Source: an uncultured Hyphomicrobiales bacterium (GTDB lineage: Bacteria > Pseudomonadota > Alphaproteobacteria > Rhizobiales > Devosiaceae). From it: a stretch of DNA of 52,792 bases. The notes beneath the pieces were generated by a model. The model was given only the letters and a program-made list of their open reading frames with translations, searched no databases and was not told the origin of the DNA. The DNA is taken from positions 1 through 52,792 of the forward strand of contig CAIKKY010000026.1 in assembly GCA_903828145.1 (NCBI GenBank), in the 5' to 3' direction. Positions 20,195 through 29,033 of the stretch are shown here, piece after piece. How positions within the stretch are numbered: position 1 is the first letter of the stretch; each line of letters opens with the position of its first letter. The position numbers were made by a program, and so were the translations under genes.

Positions 20195-20932
20195 ATGTTG
20201 AGCATCGTCATTCCAGCACGCAATGAGGCGCTGGCGCTCGGCCCGCTGATTGCCGAAATCGAGCGCGCACTGGTCGATTTCACCGGCTTCGAAATCATTG
20301 TGGTCGACGATGGCTCAACCGATGCCACGGAGGCAGCGGTGCTCGCCTCCCCCTCCCTGCGCGTCCGCTATATCCGGCACCCGCTCCCCGGCGGCCAGAG
20401 TGCCGCCATTCATTCCGGCGTGCGGGCGGCGCGCCATAGCCTCATCTGCACGCTCGATGGCGACGGTCAGAACCCGCCGGACGCCCTGCCCCAGATCATT
20501 GCGCCGCTTCTTGCCGATCAGGCCGGGGTCGTCGGCCTTGTCGCGGGCCAGCGGGTAGGACGGCATGATACCGTGAACCGTCGGCTGGCCTCGGGCCTTG
20601 CCAATTGGCTTCGCCGTCTGCTGCTGCGCGATGGCACGCGCGATACCGGCTGCGGGCTTAAGGTGTTCCGGCGCGAGGCCTTTCTCGATCTCCCCTATTT
20701 CAACCACATGCACCGCTATCTGCCCGCACTGTTCCTCCGCGATGGCTGGCAGGTGCTGCATGTCGACGTACCGCACCGGCCGCGCCTGTCGGGGCGCACG
20801 CATTACTCCAATCTGCAGCGCGCCCTGGTCGGGGCCGTCGATCTTTGCGGTGTCCTTTGGCTCATCAGGCGCCGGAAAAAGGTCCGACCCGCCCCGGCAG
20901 CCGGCCTTCGCGATGGCTCGGGCCATGGCTGA
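20195..20932 (+). CDS. Family 2 glycosyltransferase, polyprenyl-phosphate sugar synthase-like (RgtE-like)
   Basis: This 245-residue GT2 protein begins directly with the catalytic fold: MLSIVIPARNEALALGPLIA, then EIIVVDDGSTDATEAAVLAS, the DxD metal site CTLDGDGQNPPDAL, and GTRDTGCGLKVFRREAF. It has no membrane spans. It matches dolichol-phosphate mannose synthase-like enzymes that load a sugar onto a polyprenyl phosphate. It overlaps a LAB_N-domain gene, and a GT83 transferase follows. In Rhizobium the same kinds of protein (RgtE, RgtF, RgtA-D) make dodecaprenyl-phosphate galacturonate and move it to lipopolysaccharide. The sugar used here is not known. Confidence 0.85.
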   Translation: MLSIVIPARNEALALGPLIAEIERALVDFTGFEIIVVDDGSTDATEAAVLASPSLRVRYIRHPLPGGQSAAIHSGVRAARHSLICTLDGDGQNPPDALPQIIAPLLADQAGVVGLVAGQRVGRHDTVNRRLASGLANWLRRLLLRDGTRDTGCGLKVFRREAFLDLPYFNHMHRYLPALFLRDGWQVLHVDVPHRPRLSGRTHYSNLQRALVGAVDLCGVLWLIRRRKKVRPAPAAGLRDGSGHG

Positions 20933-21227
20933 ACTCCTCCGCCTCTTTCATGTCGACAGCACGGCTGAACTGCTCTGGATCGGCATCGGCCTTTGCGGTC
21001 AAATCCTGTTTGCCGGCCGGTTTATTGTGCAATGGATCGCCTCAGAAAAAGAGCGTAAGTCGCACATCCCCCTTGCTTTTTGGTACTTTTCGCTCGCCGG
21101 GGGTATCGTCTTGACGCTCTATGCCATCTACCGGCGCGACCCGGTCTTCCTCCTTGGTCAGGGGCTCGGCCTCCTGATCTATGTCCGCAACCTGTGGCTG
21201 ATCCGCAATGAGCGCAGAACCGACTGA
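20925..21227 (+). CDS. Lipid-A-disaccharide synthase N-terminal-like (LAB_N) membrane protein, RgtF-like
   Basis: This small membrane protein of about 100 residues has three hydrophobic spans and the LAB_N hallmark: GIGLCGQILFAGRF, then VQWIASEKERKSHIP, FWYFSLAGGIVLTLYAI and GLLIYVRNLWLIRN. The start may be ATG 20925 or ATG 20913. Both overlap the GT2 gene, so coupling is likely. The family is found fused to or beside GT2 enzymes that make polyprenyl-phosphate sugars, and RgtF of Rhizobium has that role. It overlaps the next gene by 20 bases. The exact biochemical activity is not established. Confidence 0.85.
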   Translation: MAELLRLFHVDSTAELLWIGIGLCGQILFAGRFIVQWIASEKERKSHIPLAFWYFSLAGGIVLTLYAIYRRDPVFLLGQGLGLLIYVRNLWLIRNERRTD

Positions 21228-22644
21228 GCGCTGGGCGCGTCCGGTACTTTATGCACTCGTCGGCTTGACCCTGCTGCGGGTCGCCGCGCTGGCGCTGAGC
21301 CCCACCGATCTCTTTGTCGATGAAGCCCAGTATTGGCTCTGGTCGCAAACGCTGGCGTGGGGCTACTTTTCCAAACCGCCGCTGATTGCCTTTGTCATCC
21401 GGCTGACCACCAGCCTAGTGCAGACTGACAGCACCATGGCCATCAGGCTCGCTGGCCCGTTTGCGCATTTGGCGACAGCCTTGATCCTCGGGCGCCTCGC
21501 CTACCGGATAGCCGACAGGCGGGCTGCGCTCTGGGCGGCGCTCACCTATCTGACCCTGCCCTCGTGCAGCCTGGGCAGCTTCGTGCTGTCCACCGATACG
21601 GTCATGGCCCCTTTTTATGCCCTTGCGCTCCTCGGCCTTGTTGAGATGGGCATGACGCGCCGCCTGGGGCCCGCGCTCTGGGGCGGGCTCGCGCTCGGAT
21701 TGGCTCTGCTTGCGAAATATGCGGCGCTCTATCTGCCGGGCAGCGCGCTGGTGGCGCTGCTCGTTAAAAAGCAGGCGCGCTCGCCTCTTCGGCTGTGGCT
21801 CATCTTCTTCAGTACGGCGCTCATTATTCTGAGCCCCAATATCCTGTGGAACCTTTCGCATGACCTCACCACAGTGCGGCACACCGCCGGCAATGTCGGC
21901 TGGGTCCAGCACCTGACCTTTGCCCCCTCTCTCACCGCCGGCCTGAAATTTCTCGCCGGTCAGGGGCTGATGGTCGGGCCCATCCTTGTTTGTGGCTTAG
22001 GGGCCTCACTCTGGCGCGGCGCGCTGCACGGCGCCCGATCGCTGCTCATTGCGCTCGCGCTCATCCCGCTTGGGCTGGTCACCCTGCAGGCGCTGATTGC
22101 GGGGGCCAACCTCAACTGGGCCTTTGCCGCGTGGCTGCCAGGGCTGGTGCTCGCTGTCATCGCGCTGCAGAACGGGCCCTGGCTCAAGATCAACCTGGTC
22201 CTCAACGGGGCGGTCAGCCTCGCCTTCATCGGCCTCACCCTGTTTCCCTACACCGCGCTGCCGAACCAGCAGCCCCTGCTGATGCGACTTCTCGGCCGAG
22301 CCGACCTGAGCGAGCAAATCCTGGACATGGCCGAAGCCAAAGGCCATATCCCCATCGTGACCGGCAACCGCGATATTCTGGCGGACCTTGTCTATACCAG
22401 CCGAACCCGGCCTGTACCGCTCTATGCCCAACAGCGACAGGGCCGACCGCTCACACATTACGAGCTGGCTTTCGCCCTGCCGACAGGGCTTATCGGCCCG
22501 GTGATCTTCGTTTCCCCCATCGTGCCGGACTGCCCAGGCGGCCCCGCGCCGCTGGCGCAGCCCCTCAATACCGATATCGGCGCCTATGCCAACCAGCGGT
22601 TGTTTGCCGTGTTCACCCGGGCCGAATGCCTGCCGCAACTCTGA
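21208..22644 (+). CDS. GT83/PMT-family membrane glycosyltransferase (ArnT/Rgt-like)
   Basis: This 478-residue GT-C enzyme has a first periplasmic loop carrying LFVDEAQYWLWSQTLAWGYF and SKPPL, the acidic motif and downstream signature of the ArnT/RgtA-D group. These use polyprenyl-phosphate sugars to modify lipid A or LPS core in the periplasm. About ten membrane spans precede a C-terminal periplasmic domain of about 130 residues that begins near NQQPLLMRLLGRADLSEQIL. The start at 21208 overlaps the LAB_N stop by 20 bases. Together with the two preceding genes it forms a complete load-and-transfer module. The acceptor is inferred to be an outer-membrane lipid. Confidence 0.85.
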   Translation: MSAEPTERWARPVLYALVGLTLLRVAALALSPTDLFVDEAQYWLWSQTLAWGYFSKPPLIAFVIRLTTSLVQTDSTMAIRLAGPFAHLATALILGRLAYRIADRRAALWAALTYLTLPSCSLGSFVLSTDTVMAPFYALALLGLVEMGMTRRLGPALWGGLALGLALLAKYAALYLPGSALVALLVKKQARSPLRLWLIFFSTALIILSPNILWNLSHDLTTVRHTAGNVGWVQHLTFAPSLTAGLKFLAGQGLMVGPILVCGLGASLWRGALHGARSLLIALALIPLGLVTLQALIAGANLNWAFAAWLPGLVLAVIALQNGPWLKINLVLNGAVSLAFIGLTLFPYTALPNQQPLLMRLLGRADLSEQILDMAEAKGHIPIVTGNRDILADLVYTSRTRPVPLYAQQRQGRPLTHYELAFALPTGLIGPVIFVSPIVPDCPGGPAPLAQPLNTDIGAYANQRLFAVFTRAECLPQL

Positions 22645-22658
22645 TCGGAACGCACCAA

Positions 22659-23471
22659 ATGGTGATTGCCACGCCCCGTTCGCCCCGGCATGTTGATGCG
22701 ATGAGCATTCCCGTTGTCGAACTCTCCGGCATTCACAAATCCTTTGGCGCCAATGCCGTGCTGCGCGGCATCAGCCTTATCGCCAACGAGGGCGAAGTCA
22801 TCACGCTGATCGGGTCGTCGGGGTCCGGAAAGTCGACGCTGCTGCGCTGCATCAACCTGCTCGAAGTCCCCGAACAGGGACAGGTGCGCATTGGCGGCGA
22901 GGACGTTTCGTTGAGCCTGCCCGGCCCCCATCGCCGCCCGACCAACGAAACGCAGATCCGCCGCATCCGGTCCGAACTCGGCATGGTGTTTCAGTCGTTC
23001 AACCTGTGGAGCCACATGAGCGTGCTCGACAACGTCATGGCAGCGCCCTTGCGGGTGCAGGGCCGCGATGCGGCTGACGTGCGTGCTGAGGCCATGGCGA
23101 CGCTCGCCAAGGTAGGCCTGGCCGAGAAAGCCGAGGCCTGGCCCGCAGAACTCTCGGGCGGCCAGCAGCAGCGTGCCGCGATTGCCCGCGCACTCTGCAT
23201 CAACCCGCGCGTCATGCTGTTCGACGAGCCAACCTCGGCGCTCGACCCGGAATTGCAGGTAGAAGTGACCCGCGTTATCCGCCTCCTGGCAGATGAGGGC
23301 CGCACCATGGTGCTGGTGACCCATGATATGGGGCTGGCGCGCGCCATTTCATCGCGCGTCCTGTTCCTCCATCAGGGCCTGATCGAAGAAGAAGCCCCGC
23401 CCGAAACGCTGTTCACAGCGCCGAAATCAGCGCGTGTGGCGCAGTTCCTTAAGGCATCATCCGGCGGGTAA
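22659..23471 (+). CDS. Polar amino acid ABC transporter, ATP-binding protein
   Basis: This ATPase of about 270 residues belongs to the HisP/GlnQ group and energises uptake. Walker A is GSSGSGKST, the Q-loop is FQSFNLWSHM, the signature is LSGGQQQRAAIARAL, Walker B is VMLFDEPTSALDPE and the switch His is in VTHDMG. All catalytic residues are intact. I use ATG 22659. ATG 22701 (MSIPVVELSGIHKSF) is nearly as likely and closer to the usual start. It lies 14 bases after the GT83 gene, but by function it belongs with the three genes that follow. Confidence 0.9.
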   Translation: MVIATPRSPRHVDAMSIPVVELSGIHKSFGANAVLRGISLIANEGEVITLIGSSGSGKSTLLRCINLLEVPEQGQVRIGGEDVSLSLPGPHRRPTNETQIRRIRSELGMVFQSFNLWSHMSVLDNVMAAPLRVQGRDAADVRAEAMATLAKVGLAEKAEAWPAELSGGQQQRAAIARALCINPRVMLFDEPTSALDPELQVEVTRVIRLLADEGRTMVLVTHDMGLARAISSRVLFLHQGLIEEEAPPETLFTAPKSARVAQFLKASSGG

Positions 23472-23588
23472 GCCGCATCATCCGGTGCAGTTTGTCGCTT
23501 TGCGGATCGGGTCGGCCACGTTATCTTTGTCCAAACGGTCAAAAGGGCCCGCGTTTGGCGGTGCAAAGACCGATATGAGAGGAGTGAC

Positions 23589-24344
23589 ATGAAAAAAGCA
23601 ATTTTGATCGCCGCCGCCTTTGGCACGCTGTTGACCACCGCAGCTCTCGCTGCGCCGGTGCGCATTGCCACCGAAGGCGCCTATGCGCCCTTCAACTATG
23701 TCGATGACACTGGCAAACCGGCCGGGTTTGAAATCGATCTCGGCACCGAGATCTGCACGCGCGCCGGGCTCGAGTGCACCTTCCAGACCAATGAATGGGA
23801 TTCAATCATCCCCAATCTGGTGGCGGGCAATTACGATGTGATCATGGCCAGCATGTCGATCACCGACGAGCGCAAGCAGACCATAGATTTCTCAGACGCC
23901 TATTTCCCACCCGATCCGTCGAAATATGTCGCGCGGGCCGGGACCTCGCTCGACTTCAATGCATTGTCGGGCAAGGCCATCGGCGTGCAGAGTGCCACTA
24001 TTCAGGCGTCGTTCGTTGAAGAGACTTTTGGGGCCTCCAATACGGTCAAGGCGTTCGATACGGCCGACAAGGCCCTTGCCGACCTTGGGGCAGGCAATAT
24101 CGATATCTTCTTTGGTGACGGTACCTATGTCGATGAAGTCGTGACGTCCTCGAGCGGCGCGCTCGAAGCGACGGGGCCCGATGTGATCCTCGGTGATGGC
24201 ATTGGCGCCGGCGTCCGCAAGGGCGATGCCGACCTCAAGGCCAAGCTCGATGACACCATCAAGGCCATGAAGGCCGATGGCTCGCTCGAAGCGCTGATCC
24301 TCAAGTGGTTCCCGGACCGCAAGACGCCGATCTTCGCCAACTGA
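23589..24344 (+). CDS. Polar amino acid ABC transporter, periplasmic binding protein
   Basis: This 251-residue solute-binding protein of family 3 (HisJ/ArgT type) has a cleavable signal peptide at residues 1-22 (MKKAILIAAAFGTLLTTAAL then AAPV). The ligand-binding start VRIATEGAYAPFNYVDDTGK, AGFEIDLGTEIC, NEWDSIIPNLVAGNYDVIMA and SMSITDERKQTIDFSDAYF are typical of binders of basic or polar amino acids. A perfect AGGAG site precedes the ATG. A strong hairpin right after the stop codon probably keeps its mRNA more abundant than that of the permeases. The exact ligand is uncertain; Lys/Arg/ornithine/His type is likely. Confidence 0.92.
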   Translation: MKKAILIAAAFGTLLTTAALAAPVRIATEGAYAPFNYVDDTGKPAGFEIDLGTEICTRAGLECTFQTNEWDSIIPNLVAGNYDVIMASMSITDERKQTIDFSDAYFPPDPSKYVARAGTSLDFNALSGKAIGVQSATIQASFVEETFGASNTVKAFDTADKALADLGAGNIDIFFGDGTYVDEVVTSSSGALEATGPDVILGDGIGAGVRKGDADLKAKLDDTIKAMKADGSLEALILKWFPDRKTPIFAN

Positions 24345-24350
24345 TTGATG

Positions 24351-24380
24351 AAGCGGGGGCGGTCATTCGCCCCCGCTTTT
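24351..24380 (+). terminator. Hairpin between binding-protein and permease genes
   Basis: An 11-bp perfect stem (AAGCGGGGGCG / CGCCCCCGCTT) with a 6-base loop ends in TTTT. It lies seven bases after the binding-protein stop and just before the permease ribosome site, so partial termination or 3'-end protection is expected rather than a full stop of the operon. Confidence 0.7.
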
Positions 24381-24396
24381 CTGCCGGGGGGCAGCC

Positions 24397-25245
24397 ATGG
24401 CTGAAGCACAGGCATATTGGAGCGGGCTGTTCGGGCCTGATCTCGGCTTTTGGATTGCCTATCTTACCAATGGCAAGCATATCGCCTTTTACGCCAGCGT
24501 GCAGTTCACCCTGATTGCCGCCCTGGCTGGCGGCGCTTTTGCGTTGCTGTTCGGGCTGTTGGGCGCCGGCGCGCGACTCTCCGGTTTCTGGCCCTTGCGC
24601 GGACTTGGCTTTGTGTACACCAACATGGTGCGCGGCATTCCTGACGTGCTGTTCATCCTGTTTTTCCCGCTCGCCTTTGAACAGGCCGTTGAGGCGCTTC
24701 GCGCCCTCACCCTCTGTTCGCCCGAAACCATCGCCGCCCAGAATGGCGCGTGGCCGCCCTGCGCTGAAGCCAACTGGATTTTGGGTACGCCCGAATATCT
24801 GGCGCTCGCCTCGGTTACGCTCGGGCTCGTCTATGGCGCCTTTGCCGCCAATGTGATGTCCGGCGCCATGCGCGCGGTCGCCCCCGGTCAGATTGAAGCG
24901 GCACGCGCATTTGGCTTCAGCGCTGCCGATGTGTTCTGGCGCTTCCGGGTGCGGCAGATGTGGGCCTATGCCCTGCCGGGCCTCTCCAATGTGTGGATGC
25001 TGGTGATCAAGGCCACCTCCTTGCTGTCGCTTCTGCAGATCGCCGATATCGTGCTCTGGGCCAACCGGCTTGGTCAGCCCAACTTCTCCCGCAGTGCCGG
25101 GGTGATTCACGGCGATTGGCGCTGGGCCTATTACCTTGTGCTGTTCATCTTCTATATCGGGCTCACCTATGTGTCGGAAAAGGCCTTTTTAAGCCTCACC
25201 CGCCGCGCCCGCCGCGGCATGGCCATTGTGGGCAATGCCCCATGA
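24397..25245 (+). CDS. Polar amino acid ABC transporter, permease 1
   Basis: This 282-residue inner-membrane subunit is of the HisQ/HisM type. Hydrophobic segments frame the ATPase-contact motif SGAMRAVAPGQIEAARAFGF (EAA loop, about residues 151-170). TNMVRGIPDVLFILFFPLAF is the usual RGxP element of this family. The start at 24397 follows GGGGGGC. The stop overlaps the next permease by four bases (ATGA). An inserted loop of about 35 residues containing CSPETIAAQNGAWPPCAEAN holds two Cys and is longer than in most relatives. Confidence 0.9.
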   Translation: MAEAQAYWSGLFGPDLGFWIAYLTNGKHIAFYASVQFTLIAALAGGAFALLFGLLGAGARLSGFWPLRGLGFVYTNMVRGIPDVLFILFFPLAFEQAVEALRALTLCSPETIAAQNGAWPPCAEANWILGTPEYLALASVTLGLVYGAFAANVMSGAMRAVAPGQIEAARAFGFSAADVFWRFRVRQMWAYALPGLSNVWMLVIKATSLLSLLQIADIVLWANRLGQPNFSRSAGVIHGDWRWAYYLVLFIFYIGLTYVSEKAFLSLTRRARRGMAIVGNAP

Positions 25246-25991
25246 CCCAGCTCACCGCCGTCCTCGCCGACATAGCCCTGCTCGCCAAACCGGCGCTCTT
25301 CAACCTGTATTTCGCCTTCGCCTCGATCCCCATCGGCTTCCTGTTCGCCATCTTCCTTGCGCTGGGCAAAGCCTCGCGGCATGGCCTGCTGCGGCGGCTG
25401 TCGTCGAGCTACATCTATATGTTCCGGGGCTCGCCGCTCTTCATCCAGTTCTTCATGATCTACTCGATGGTGCTGGCGCTGAACCTCAGCGTCTGGAAGC
25501 CGCTGGGCATCGATGGCATCGTGCTCAATCCGCTGGTGCTGGGCCCGGTGGTTCTTGCGCTCAACACCACGGCCTATACCGCCGAAATCCTGTTCGGTGC
25601 GCTCACCAGCGTGCCGCGCGGCGAAATCGAAGCGGCGCGCGCCTTCGGCTTCAGCCCCGGCACGCGCTTCCGCCGCATCGTCTGGCCGCACATGATCCGG
25701 CTGGCCTGGCCAGCCTATACCAATGAAGTGGTGTTCCTGTTTCACGCCACCACGCTCGTCTATTTCACCCTGCCGGTGATCGACGATCAGAAAGACCTGA
25801 TGACCAAGGCCGGTGAACTGTTTCAGCGCGATTTCAACGTGCTGCTGCACTATTCGGTGGCGGGGCTCTATTTCCTCGCCTGTTCGCTCGCGATCTTTGT
25901 GGTGTCGGGCCTCATCTACCGGCGGCTGACCCGGCATATGCCCGGCGCGGCGCAGCGTTGGCGCTTCACGCTCATCAGCCCGCTGCGCTAA
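25242..25991 (+). CDS. Polar amino acid ABC transporter, permease 2
   Basis: This 249-residue partner permease has the RGSPLFIQFFMIYSMVLAL element and the EAA loop GALTSVPRGEIEAARAFGFS. It forms the heterodimeric channel with the preceding subunit. The ATG at 25242 overlaps that gene's stop codon. The 3' end overlaps the convergent deformylase-like gene by four bases, with no room for a terminator between them. Confidence 0.92.
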   Translation: MTQLTAVLADIALLAKPALFNLYFAFASIPIGFLFAIFLALGKASRHGLLRRLSSSYIYMFRGSPLFIQFFMIYSMVLALNLSVWKPLGIDGIVLNPLVLGPVVLALNTTAYTAEILFGALTSVPRGEIEAARAFGFSPGTRFRRIVWPHMIRLAWPAYTNEVVFLFHATTLVYFTLPVIDDQKDLMTKAGELFQRDFNVLLHYSVAGLYFLACSLAIFVVSGLIYRRLTRHMPGAAQRWRFTLISPLR

Positions 25992-26476
25992 GCTTTGATT
26001 TTCTGATACCGGCGAATGACCATGTCGCGCTTCATGCGGCTCAGGTGATAGAGAAAGAACACCCCGTTCATCTGGTCGATTTCGTGGAGCGCAACGCGCG
26101 CCGCCCAGCCCTCAAGCCGCACCGTCTGCGCCATGCCGCTTTCATCATCAAAGCCGACCACCGCCCAGCGGGGCCGCATCACGTCGATGCTGACGCCCGG
26201 CATGGCGACCGATCCTTCAGGACCGGCGTCCAGTGCCTCAGCGCTGTCCACCACCACCGGGTTGTAGAACACGCGATAGTCTCGCACAGCCTCGGGCGCA
26301 CTGAGGCTCACCACGATCACCGGATCAATCGCCCCGATATGGTGCCCGGCGAGCCCATAGGCGTCTGCCGCTGCCGCCGCCCCGCGCAACTGCTCGCCAA
26401 TCGCGATCAAGTCGGCATCCACCGGCCGCAGCGCCGCTTTGAGCTTCAGCCGCGGATCGGGAAAGCCGACGTACAT
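25988..26476 (-). CDS. Peptide deformylase-like protein with degenerate active site
   Basis: This 162-residue protein keeps the deformylase fold but not its metal site. Motif 1 (GxGLAAxQxG) is YGLAGHHIG (40-48), with Gln replaced by His. Motif 2 (EGCLS) is EGSVAMPG (87-94), so the metal-binding Cys is Ser. Motif 3 (HExDH) is HEIDQ (131-135), so the second metal His is Gln. It is therefore unlikely to be a normal deformylase. The ATG at 26476 overlaps the mrcA stop (TGATG), suggesting coupled translation with penicillin-binding protein 1A. Its function is unknown. Confidence 0.8.
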   Translation of the reverse strand: MYVGFPDPRLKLKAALRPVDADLIAIGEQLRGAAAAADAYGLAGHHIGAIDPVIVVSLSAPEAVRDYRVFYNPVVVDSAEALDAGPEGSVAMPGVSIDVMRPRWAVVGFDDESGMAQTVRLEGWAARVALHEIDQMNGVFFLYHLSRMKRDMVIRRYQKIKA

Positions 26477-28944
26477 CAATAGGTCCCGCTCAACTGACCA
26501 TCGGTCGGTTGCGCCGTGCCATCCGTGCCCAAAGGCGCTGGCGGCAGGATACCGGCCGGTTCCTGTCCCCCACCCTCGATATTCTGGAAAGCCGACGAAT
26601 CAACGCCAATCACCGAGGTGACGAGGTTGGGGCCTGTGCCCGGCTTGAACGCCTCATATATCGCGCTCTCGCCGCCCGTCGCCTTGATGCCGGTCGCTGG
26701 ATCGATCCACACGGCCGTCATGCCGCTTGGCATGTTGAACGGAGTCGGCGGCTTGCCCTTCATCGCGTCCATCATGAAGTCGGTGAAAATTGGCACCGCC
26801 ATCTCGCCGCCCGTTGCCTGCTTGCCCATGCTTTTGGGCGTATCGAACCCCAGATAGATGCCCACGACCAGCTCCGGCGTAAAGCCGATGAACCACGCAT
26901 CCTTATAGTCGTTCGAGGTACCGGTCTTGCCGGCCACCGGCCGGTTCAGCACCTTGGCATGGGTGCCGGTGCCGCGCTGCACCACGCCTTCCATCATCGA
27001 GGTGATCTGATAGGCGGTCATCGGATCGAGCACCTGCGGGCGATTGTCGATGATCAGCGGTTCGGGCTGGTTGGCCCACTGGTCAGCGGAACAGCCATCG
27101 CACACCCGATCATCATGCTTGTAGATGGTCTTGCCGTAGCGGTCCTGGATACGATCGATCAGCGTCGGCACAATGCGGCGGCCCCCATTGGCAATCGTCG
27201 CATAGGCCGCTGTCATCCGCATGTCGGTGGTTTCGCCCGAGCCGAGCGCCATGGCGAGCACCGGGCTCAGATCATCATAGATGCCGAACATCTTGGCATA
27301 GTCGACGATCAGCGGCATGCCGAGATCCTGCGCCAGCCGCACCGTCATCACGTTTCGGCTGCGCTCAATGCCGCGCCGCAGGGTCTGCGGTCCGTAAAAT
27401 TCCTGCCCGTAGTTTTCAGGCCGCCACACCGTGCCATCGGCATTCAGAACTTCGATGGGCGCATCGAGCACCACCGAGGCGGGCGTATAGCCATTATCGA
27501 GCGCGGCGGAATAGACAATCGGCTTGAACGATGAGCCCGGCTGCCGCAGCGCCTGCGTCGCCCGGTTGAACTCGGATTCCGCGAACGAGAACCCGCCGAC
27601 CATGGCGACCACGCGGCCGGTACGCGGGTCCATCGCCACCAGCGCACCCTCAATTTCGGGCACCTGCTGCAGCGTATAGCTGCTGTCCTTATCCGCCACC
27701 GGCGACACATAGATTACGTCGCCGACCTTCAGCACCTGATTAAGCTTTTTCGAGACCCACGGCACGTCCTTGCCATCGAGGGTCCCCATCACCCGCTCGA
27801 CGGCCACCTTGCCATCGACATCGGTGATCGGCCTGAGGCCGATCTTGGCGACATTGCCGTCGAGACTGAGCACAACGGCCAGCGTCCATTCGGGCACATC
27901 GCCGAGCGGCTTCACCGCATTGATGGCCGCGCCCCAATCGCCAGCCGTATCGATGGTCGCCACCGGTCCGCGGAAGCCATAGGTCTGGTCATAGGTGATG
28001 AGCCCGTCCATCAGCGCCTTGCGCGCATAGGTCTGCAGCTTGGGCTCTAGTGTGGTGCGCACCGACAGGCCACCGCCATAGAGTTCGGCCTCGCCGTAGA
28101 GCTTGCCCAGCTGACGGCGCACTTCCTCGGTGAAATATTCGGCCGAATATTCCTGGCTGCCGCCGGTGCGCGGACTGACGTTCAGCGGCTCCTGCTTGTA
28201 GACCTCGACCGCTTCCTTTTTCAGGTAGCCGTTCTCCACCATGCGGTCCAACACCCAGTTGCGGCGCTCAATCGCCTGCTTGGTGCGCCGGAACGGGTGG
28301 TAATTATTCGGCCCCTTGGGCAGCGCAGCGAGATAGGCCGCTTCCGACGGGGTCAGCTCATAAAGCGCCTTGTCGAAATAGTTGAGCGCCGCTGCCGCCA
28401 CCCCATAGGAATTGATGCCGAGGAAAATCTCGTTGAGATAGAGCTCGAGAATCTTGTCCTTTGAGAAGGTGCTCTCGATCCTGAGCGCGAGCAGGGCTTC
28501 CTGGATTTTGCGGTCCCAGGTCTGCTCGGTGGTGAGCAGGAAGTTCTTGGCCACCTGCTGGGTAATGGTCGATGCGCCAACCAGCGGCCCGGAATCGCCT
28601 TCGATCTTGGCCATGATATTATCGCGCAGCGCACGGATGATGCCTTCAACGGCAAGGCCGTTGTGCTGGTAGAAATCCTTGTCTTCAGCCGACAGGAAGG
28701 CGTCGATGACCAGCGGCGGAATGGTTTCAATCGGCTGGAACAGGCGGCGTTCGCGCGCATATTCGGCCAGAAGCGACCCGTCAGCCGCGTGAACGCGCGT
28801 CGTCACCGGGGGCTGATAGTCTTTCAGCACGGTATAATCGGGCAACTTGGCTGACACCTGGTTGAGATAGATCGCCGCCCCGGCCACTGCAGCAAACATG
28901 CAGAACACCAGAAACCCGAAGAAATATCCCAGAAAGCGGAGCAT
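26476..28944 (-). CDS. mrcA: Penicillin-binding protein 1A (bifunctional peptidoglycan synthase)
   Basis: This class A PBP of 822 residues polymerises and cross-links peptidoglycan at the outer face of the inner membrane. It has one N-terminal span (about 5-28). The GT51 transglycosylase has catalytic Glu in SAEDKDFYQHNG (about 87), GASTITQQVAKNFLL and KDKILELYLNEIFLG. An OB-like insert lies between the domains. The transpeptidase has SSFK (about 471), SRN (about 527) and KTGTS (about 671). The ATG at 28944 gives the membrane-anchor start and has GACGAGG upstream; a longer form from 29028 is not supported. It is followed by, and overlaps, the deformylase-like gene, and lies downstream of an amidase gene. 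Confidence 0.95.
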   Translation of the reverse strand: MLRFLGYFFGFLVFCMFAAVAGAAIYLNQVSAKLPDYTVLKDYQPPVTTRVHAADGSLLAEYARERRLFQPIETIPPLVIDAFLSAEDKDFYQHNGLAVEGIIRALRDNIMAKIEGDSGPLVGASTITQQVAKNFLLTTEQTWDRKIQEALLALRIESTFSKDKILELYLNEIFLGINSYGVAAAALNYFDKALYELTPSEAAYLAALPKGPNNYHPFRRTKQAIERRNWVLDRMVENGYLKKEAVEVYKQEPLNVSPRTGGSQEYSAEYFTEEVRRQLGKLYGEAELYGGGLSVRTTLEPKLQTYARKALMDGLITYDQTYGFRGPVATIDTAGDWGAAINAVKPLGDVPEWTLAVVLSLDGNVAKIGLRPITDVDGKVAVERVMGTLDGKDVPWVSKKLNQVLKVGDVIYVSPVADKDSSYTLQQVPEIEGALVAMDPRTGRVVAMVGGFSFAESEFNRATQALRQPGSSFKPIVYSAALDNGYTPASVVLDAPIEVLNADGTVWRPENYGQEFYGPQTLRRGIERSRNVMTVRLAQDLGMPLIVDYAKMFGIYDDLSPVLAMALGSGETTDMRMTAAYATIANGGRRIVPTLIDRIQDRYGKTIYKHDDRVCDGCSADQWANQPEPLIIDNRPQVLDPMTAYQITSMMEGVVQRGTGTHAKVLNRPVAGKTGTSNDYKDAWFIGFTPELVVGIYLGFDTPKSMGKQATGGEMAVPIFTDFMMDAMKGKPPTPFNMPSGMTAVWIDPATGIKATGGESAIYEAFKPGTGPNLVTSVIGVDSSAFQNIEGGGQEPAGILPPAPLGTDGTAQPTDGQLSGTY

Positions 28945-29033
28945 CAAGGCCTCGTCAATAAGTGGCCGGGTTTCCGGCACAGGGTCAGTGGACGCCCGCA
29001 ACGGCGTCCCTTGGGCGGGTCTTTGCAAAAAAC

